Part shown: in pieces, positions 58,640 through 64,000 of the stretch
Position numbering within the stretch: position 1 is the stretch's first letter
Layout: each line of letters starts with the position of its first letter
From: Apodemus sylvaticus
Taxonomy: Eukaryota > Chordata > Mammalia > Rodentia > Muridae
Direction of reading: 5' to 3'
DNA: 64,000 bases
Assembly: GCF_947179515.1 (NCBI RefSeq)
Contig: NC_067478.1
Location: forward strand, 24,854,266-24,918,265
Position numbers and translations under genes: made by a program
Notes under the pieces: model-generated
What the model was told of the DNA's origin: nothing
Database searches by the model: none
The model's input: the letters and a program-made list of their open reading frames with translations, nothing else

Positions 58640-58715
58640 TTGGCTTGGAGAGAACCTGAGTTCTTTATATCTTCCTGGCTTGCAGGAAGCTCCGCCCAGG
58701 CAGGGCGGGGCCTCA
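58640..58715 (-). promoter_or_regulatory. Prr23a core promoter: TATA box and GC boxes
   Basis: TATAAA on the minus strand at 58669-58664, with GC boxes GGGCGG (58697-58692) and CCCCGCCC (58710-58703) just upstream. A start about 30 nt downstream (near 58635-58640) would give a 5' UTR of roughly 175 nt. No competing promoter signal is seen nearer the ATG. Confidence 0.6.
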
Positions 58716-59124
58716 AACACAGGCAGGGCAGGGCGTTGGGAACAGGCCCTCGAAGGGGGTGGCATGGGTGGAGGAGGATGGGCAGCAGGGGTAAGCAGTG
58801 TTGGGAATATTCGTAGTCAAGGGAGAGAAAATGGCCCTTGAATGTCCTTGTCGTTATCCTTGCCTTCACCTGTGGCATCACACACAGGAACATGGCTTTC
58901 CCACCCCAGCCACGTTTTCAGGAACTCTTGGTCCCATCCTAGAAATTCCCTTCATTTGCAAATAAAAACGGAAATGCACATTATCAAAGTGAAACAACAC
59001 TTGTTCCTTGCAGGTCAGGCTTGCTACTTAAGGACAGAAACTAAAAGCGTTTTAGGTTCCTATTTTTCTATTAGAAAAATGACCTCAAAGTTGTGTTATA
59101 ATGAAGTACATAATTGATCTGAGA
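58716..59124. other. Upstream flank of Prr23a
   Basis: Unique sequence; no gene recognised. Confidence 0.45.
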
Positions 59125-59350
59125 CAACCCATCGATGAGTGAATATTCGCCTAGCATGCTGGGGGGCATTGGATTTGATCTCCAGAAACAAATCAGAAAA
59201 GTATTCCTGTGAGTACTGTAGAACTTCCCTAACCCCAGCGTTTGAGAGACAGTCACAGCAAGATTATGAGTTCAAGGCCAGTCGGGTACATGGTGACAAC
59301 TAGACTGGTCTTGGTATGTGGTGAGCTCAAGGCTAGCCTGGACTGACTGA
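59125..59350 (+). repeat. B4/RSINE1-type SINE
   Basis: ATTCGCCTAGCATGCTGGGG, then GAGTTCAAGGCCAGTCGGGT and GCTCAAGGCTAGCCTGGACT. Confidence 0.6.
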
Positions 59351-59478
59351 ATTATGCCTGAGAAAGTTAGTTCATCCTCACGAGCCTTTACAAGTGGGGA
59401 AAAATAGTTTCAATGTTAGATGCTTTGTTTCTGTTGGATATGATAATGAAGGACAGATCTGTTGATTGATTTATTTAC

Positions 59479-59619
59479 TTTTTTCCCAGACAGGGTTTCT
59501 CTGTGTAGCCCTGTCTGTCCTGGAACTCACTCTGTAAACCAGGCTGGCCTCGAACTCAGAAATCCCTGTGCCACTGGCTCCCAAGTGCTGGGATTAAAGG
59601 TGTGAGCCACCACTGCCCT
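59479..59619 (-). repeat. B1 SINE
   Basis: GACAGGGTTTCTCTGTGTAG to CACCACTGCCCT; a small substitution cluster in the middle. Confidence 0.9.
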
Positions 59620-59836
59620 AGCAGGCAGTTCTTCAGGAGCACTTAGTGCCCTTAAGAGCTCTGCTCTCTCTCACTTCCTAATTGTCCTAATGAGTTTATT
59701 TCTTAATGTAAGTAGTGGTTGTACACATTCATTGATATACAGAGTGGTGCACAAAGTGGTGCTGTGATGTGTCTATAATGAAGAATTAACTGAAGCTGTT
59801 TTCTGGTCTTTACAGGAGACTTCTGGCCACACAGAA

Positions 59837-59968
59837 GCTGACATCACTCTTCCAATCAGCCTGAGTCCGTGGAAGTGGCAAGAAACTGCAGCACTCCACC
59901 AGAAGTCTTTTGGTGTTTTTCTCTCTAATATGTCCCAACTGACTGAGCTCAAGTATGTCATGTTTAAG
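59837..59968. repeat. Local direct repeat, copy A
   Basis: About 127 bp recur at 61956-62085 in the same orientation with nine substitutions that I count by eye. Minus-strand frames are shared, but most changes alter the amino acid, so there is no sign of coding constraint. Confidence 0.8.
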
Positions 59969-60239
59969 TCAATATAAGGTCTTTGGAAGCCAGAGCAAGA
60001 CTGCCTGCATACTCAGGATCCCATCATATTCCCAAGCCTTTCTCAGATTAAACTTGTAATCGCTCTAAGTCCATCTTGCTCTGACATACTTCAGTTTAGA
60101 AGAACATTTAGTCGAAACTGAAGAACAGAAGCTAAAAATGTTGTGCCGGGAAGTATTCACTGAACCTCCAAAACACAACCAAGGAGCAAATTCCAATGGA
60201 GCCCGATTAGGCTCTCTTTATTCCAGCTGAAGCTTAGAG

Positions 60240-60621
60240 TTTCTGTTTGTTTGTTTCTTTGTTTGTTTGAGGCAGGTTTTCTCTGAGTAGCCCTGCCATG
60301 TTTGGAATTTGATCTCTGGATCAGGCAGGACTCAACAGAGATCCACCTGCCTCTGCCTCCCCAGTCCTCTGGAAGGGTCTTCTTTGTTTGTTTGTTTGTT
60401 TGTTTGTTTGTTTGTTTCTTTCTTTCTTTCTTTTAAAAGATGTATTTTTTTTTTTAAAAAGATGTATTTATTTTTTCTATGCCAGCCGGGGAAGCTCCCT
60501 TCAGGCACACCACAGCAGGGTATTGGATACCATTACAGATGGTTGTGATCCACCCTGTGTTTGTTGGGCCCTCTGCAAGATCAATACAGGCTCTTATCTG
60601 CTGAGCCATCTCTCCAGCCCC
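60240..60621 (-). repeat. B1 fragment, (GTTT)n tract and B2 SINE
   Basis: B1 piece 60240-60372; GTTT units 60383-60417 passing into TTTC; B2 60450-60621 ending CATCTCTCCAGCCC. Confidence 0.85.
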
Positions 60622-60934
60622 CACCAAAGGCTTCTTAACTGAACATCCTAACAGTATGTGAGCAGGTCCTAATGATGCAAAGCTTCTTCCTTACCGCAGT
60701 TAGTCTGTTAAATTTCTATGCCCTTATCCATCTTGTGGTATAAATGGGGCCTCTGGTATTTGTTTTTCTTCCCTCTTTTATCTCATGGTCCCATAGAGGC
60801 CAGGCTGGCCTTGAACTTGCTCTGTAGTTGAGATTCTGTTGTAACTTTTACTCCTTGTGCCTCTCCCTGAAACCTCAGGTAAATAACACCTCAACCAGTA
60901 CACTTAAGCTTTAGAAATATGCTGGACTCCGTGG

Positions 60935-61117
60935 CTGGAGAGATAACCAAGTGGTTAAGAGCACTGACTACTCTTCCAAAGATCCTGCGTTCAAATCCCA
61001 GTAACCACATGCTGGCTCACAACCATCTGTAATGAGATCTGAAGCCCTCTTCCGGTGTGTCTGAAGATAGCTCCAGTGTCCTTACATATAATAATAAATA
61101 CATAATTTAAAAAGTAC
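60935..61117 (+). repeat. B2 SINE
   Basis: GGCTGGAGAGATAACCAAGT head, CCACATGCTGGCTCACAACC body and ATAATAATAAATACATAATT tail; nearly complete. Confidence 0.93.
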
Positions 61118-61345
61118 ATAGACTAGCCTTAAAGGTTTAGTTGGAAAACCATGATAGTGATTCATTTCAGGTTTTTTATGTACAGAACCAATTAATTATC
61201 CTATCACACTTTATTTCCAACAGTATATAGTGTCCTATTTTTCTGTGTTTCCCTATTAAAAAATTATGATATTGGTGTGAATTTTGTAAAAGAAGAGGGA
61301 GAAGAAGGAAAAGAGAAAAACCAATACCAATCCATCCATTCTTGT

Positions 61346-61424
61346 ATCTCTCTCTGTCTCTCTCTCTGTCTCACTCTCTCTCTGCTTCTGTCTCTGTCTC
61401 TCTCTCTTTCTTTCTCTCTCTATC
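61346..61424. repeat. (CT)n-rich simple repeat
   Basis: CTCT with CTGT interruptions. Confidence 0.93.
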
Positions 61425-61955
61425 ATATCTTATTTCAATGCCTTTTCTATTGGCTGTTCTTAAATGCTTGAACCTACCTTGTAGCCCATAACCCACCAGA
61501 TGTGTGGAAGAATAGTGAACCTGTTCAGAAATGGTTCTTTGGGACAACCTCCATCAGTGTTGTCTAGAAATTGGTAGTTGAGTTCACTGCTCAGCTGCTG
61601 TGGCAGGATCCATAGGATGTCAGTAGCAGCTAGATCCAGTGGCAAACACTTCTCGGGTATAGCCACCCTCCAGTTTGGTAGAGACAGGATAGCAGCAGGT
61701 GGCAGGACCTAGCAGGAACATCCAGGCAGAAGGGACTTTGACAAGTAGTGATATCTGGACTTGTGCCTCTCATGAAAGAGCAAGGATCGGGGAAAGAAGA
61801 GAGACCAACCAGTGTTTTGCTATGCAAGCAAGCCAAGCTCAGCCCCTTTGCCTGTCTGCCCAGTCCGTTTTCTACTTCCTTCAGACATCAGGTTCCTCCA
61901 CAGGTGTTGCCTTAAGCCCAAGTCCTGCCTTGCCCCAGCCCCTGTGCCTGTCTCA
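61425..61955. other. Intergenic sequence between Prr23a copies
   Basis: No gene recognised; frames on both strands are short and without signatures. Confidence 0.45.
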
Positions 61956-62090
61956 GCTGACATCACTCTGTCAATCAGCCTGAGTCTGTGAAAGTGGCAA
62001 GAAACTGCAGCACTCCACCACAAGTGTTTTGGTGTTTTTCTCTCTAATATGTCCAAACTGAATGAGCTCAAGTATGTAATGTAAGGCAGA
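61956..62090. repeat. Local direct repeat, copy B
   Basis: Partner of 59837-59968, offset 2119 bp. It diverges by about 7%, so it is older than the 1-2% Prr23a homogeneity. Confidence 0.8.
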
Positions 62091-62339
62091 CACATCCATG
62101 GTGGTAGTTAGCGAAGAATCCTTCATCATGTGTCCTTCCACCTGTTGTTTTTAGCAGAAGCTTCTTTCTCCTCTGCTTCAGAGAAAAGTTCCTTCACCAG
62201 TCTGCCTCAGGAAGCCCTATGCAACAAAACTGACATTCTAAAGTACCCTTTTGTCTCTTTTGTTCTCTTTAGGTTCTTTATATAGACATTTAAATCAACA
62301 TTGAATTAGTTTATGCAGGGCCTTGGTTTTATGCAACTA

Positions 62340-62435
62340 AATCTGTAGTCCAGCCTGGCTTTGACTTCGGAGATCCACCTGACTCTGCTTCCCCCGTGAT
62401 GAGACTGAAGATGTGGGCACCACTGCCAGCCCCAA
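62340..62435 (-). repeat. B1 fragment
   Basis: CTGTAGTCCAGCCTGGCTTT, GGAGATCCACCTGACTCTGC and GGGCACCACTGCC. Confidence 0.65.
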
Positions 62436-62708
62436 CCCATTCTTTGATCCCATGTACCATGTCTGCTTCAGCATCAGCTCCAGACCTTGGTGCTTCTGTG
62501 TTATTTTTATGTTGTGATCATGGGCACCCATGAGCTATTCCCTATGGAGCCTTAAAGATAAAAGTTTTCAGAACACACAATTATTGTTTAGTCTTAAACT
62601 TTACTAATAAAATTTTATTTCCTTACAAGAAAGGCATCCACTATAGTGATTGAAATTATCATACAAGTTTGGATTTTTTTTTTCCAGGAGAAATTTTTCT
62701 TCTGCCTC

Positions 62709-62874
62709 TGTTTTTTTTTTTTTTTGGTTTTGCAGGACAGGGTTTCTCTGTGTGGCTCTGGCTGTCCTGGAACACACTCTGTAGACCATGCTGGCCTGGA
62801 ACTCAGAAATGTGCCTGCCTCTGCCTCTGCCTCCCAAGTGCTGGGATTAAAGGTGTGTGGCACCACTGCCAGGC
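62709..62874 (-). repeat. B1 SINE inserted into duplication copy 2 only
   Basis: Flanked by CAGGAGA on both sides (62685-62691 and 62878-62884). Copy 1 has a single uninterrupted CAGGAGGA at the equivalent place, so the insertion post-dates the older duplication. Confidence 0.9.
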
Positions 62875-63374
62875 TTTCAGGAGACATTTACATTGTCAAG
62901 TTTAAAGTATAAAAGACAATGAAACAGTAAACTAACCACCTTCCACAGGTCTAATGTTTATGTCAGTATGGGAACTGCAGGTCAAAAGGAAGGTCCATCC
63001 AGTGCATGATGAAACCAGCTGGTGACAATGTGCATCAAGTCTCACTGGCAGGAGAGGACAAGTGAAGAGCACTCCAGCAGGTGAAGGGATGGCGGAGAAG
63101 AAGTATGTCAGCATCATGTATCCAGGGTTGGAACCATCTTTTCCTACTATGGTATTTGTGAGTTTCTGCAGAGCCCAGCTTGGACTGACGAGGACAAGTC
63201 TGCATTCATCCATGGATGGACACTGGCAGCAAACCCAATGGTTTCTTGTTTCCAGAAAGATGAGAGGTTCTTAGGGTTCTTACCAGGAACTGCCTATGCA
63301 CATGAGGGGAATATGGAAGAATGTGAGAGAAAGTCTCAAGTTTGACAATCCATCTTCTGGTGTTCAAAGGCAGA

Positions 63375-63380
63375 TTTATT
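63375..63380 (-). terminator. Polyadenylation signal of Prr23a copy 2
   Basis: AATAAA at the same place as in copy 1, 177 bp past the stop. Confidence 0.65.
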
Positions 63381-63556
63381 TAAACTTCCAAGGTGCGACT
63401 TTGTGTCTCCCTTCTTCTTGCAGTGTGTATGTTCTGTCTGTAGTTTGCAGCAGAGAGCACTGTGTGGACACAGGCTGAACATTATCTTGTTGGGTATGCA
63501 CAGGAGCTCTGTGATTCCCGGGAAGAGTCCCAGGCGCCGTGTGTTTCTGGAGCAGT

Positions 63557-64000
63557 CTATTTTTCCTCAAAGACTAGGCGCTTCCTGGCCTTGCATGGAG
63601 GGCGAGTAGGTCTCACAGGATTCAGCGGGCACTGTTGTTGGTGGCTTGAAGGAGAAGATGGATGGGGAGGCTCCAGTGGTGAGTGCAGAAGAAACTCCAG
63701 CATGCTGCCTTGGGGGCTCCAGTAAGCCCAGGGAGCATATTCCTCTGCTCTAGGAGAGACGGAAGGAATGCGGCCATCTGGGACTTGAACCTGAAATAAA
63801 GAAGATGAGAGATGAAGCTCTGGGACCAGGTCAGATGGAGCCTTCATCCATGGCATCCCTGAGTGAGAGACATTTTGCAGGCCCTTGCAGTCTCTTACCG
63901 AAGCACTGAAGGATCCTGGCTGGATGACTATGACTTCCCGCGGCATGTCCAGGAGATCAGAGTCAGGCTGGTCTGAGGGCAAGAACTCAGGATGTCTGGG
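63557..64000 (-). CDS. Second Prr23a-type gene, C-terminal 147 codons (5' end outside the window)
   Basis: The reading frame is open from the window edge (RHPEFLPSDQPDSDLL) to RKRLVFEEK and stop. Against copy 1 it shows six amino-acid changes (Gly to Asp, Ser to Leu, Gly to Val, Arg to Leu, Tyr to Pro, Pro to His), from seven substitutions, none silent. No frameshift or stop is seen, so this copy looks intact as far as visible. The internal GT-AG pair of copy 1 is also present. Confidence 0.9.
   Translation of the reverse strand, partial: PRHPEFLPSDQPDSDLLDMPREVIVIQPGSFSASVRDCKGLQNVSHSGMPWMKAPSDLVPELHLSSSLFQVQVPDGRIPSVSPRAEEYAPWAYWSPQGSMLEFLLHSPLEPPHPSSPSSHQQQCPLNPVRPTRPPCKARKRLVFEEK

Larger units (their letters stand above)
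62590..64000. repeat. Tandem duplication unit carrying Prr23a, copy 2 (runs off the window)
   Basis: Matches copy 1 at 5825 bp offset from 62947 on, more weakly from 62590. It contains a B1 (62709-62874) that copy 1 lacks. Confidence 0.9.

Noticed and set aside
1..64000. The goat PIS deletion region or other known long-range Foxl2 enhancers
   Set aside because: Those reported lie some hundreds of kilobases upstream, beyond the Prr23a cluster, so they should not be in this window and I saw nothing to the contrary.

Overview
This is mammalian nuclear DNA from a murine rodent, most probably the genus Mus. The evidence is dense B1, B2, B3 and B4 SINEs, a URR1-type DNA transposon, long CA/GA/TTTC microsatellites and only faint older MIR/L2/L1 remnants. 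Rat-type ID elements are absent, which argues against rat. Two loci can be identified from their proteins: Foxl2 (minus strand, 21306-22436) and, about 35 kb upstream of it on the same strand, a cluster of Prr23a-type genes (one complete at 57735-58463, one cut by the window end at 63557-64000). Both this order and the shared orientation agree with what I recall of mouse chromosome 9 and human 3q22-q23 (FOXL2, FOXL2NB, PRR23A-C).

Layout. 1-19.9 kb: non-coding flank downstream of Foxl2, with SINEs, microsatellites and two small CpG-rich patches (about 5.34-5.77 kb and 12.96-13.35 kb). 19.94-23.3 kb: Foxl2 with its 3' UTR, single coding exon and a large CpG island holding the promoter. 22.95-25.9 kb: on the plus strand, a candidate divergent spliced transcript corresponding to mouse Foxl2os / human FOXL2NB, recognised from splice sites and open frames. 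26-56.9 kb: intergenic sequence, almost all SINEs, simple repeats and old MIR/L2/L1 fragments, with no protein gene I can support. 56.9-64 kb: two tandem copies of a Prr23a duplication unit, 5.82 kb apart, with SINEs between them.

Functionally, Foxl2 encodes the forkhead factor that maintains ovarian granulosa cell identity and eyelid development. The divergent transcript probably shares its CpG-island promoter. The Prr23a genes have their own compact TATA/GC-box promoter and encode small proline-rich proteins of unknown function. I see no sign of a wholly new biological system. The most interesting items are the open but ATG-less frame through the Foxl2nb-like exons, the two Prr23a copies that differ only by amino-acid-changing substitutions inside a sharply bounded high-identity tract, and a palindromic pair of YY1-like sites at 29.4 kb.
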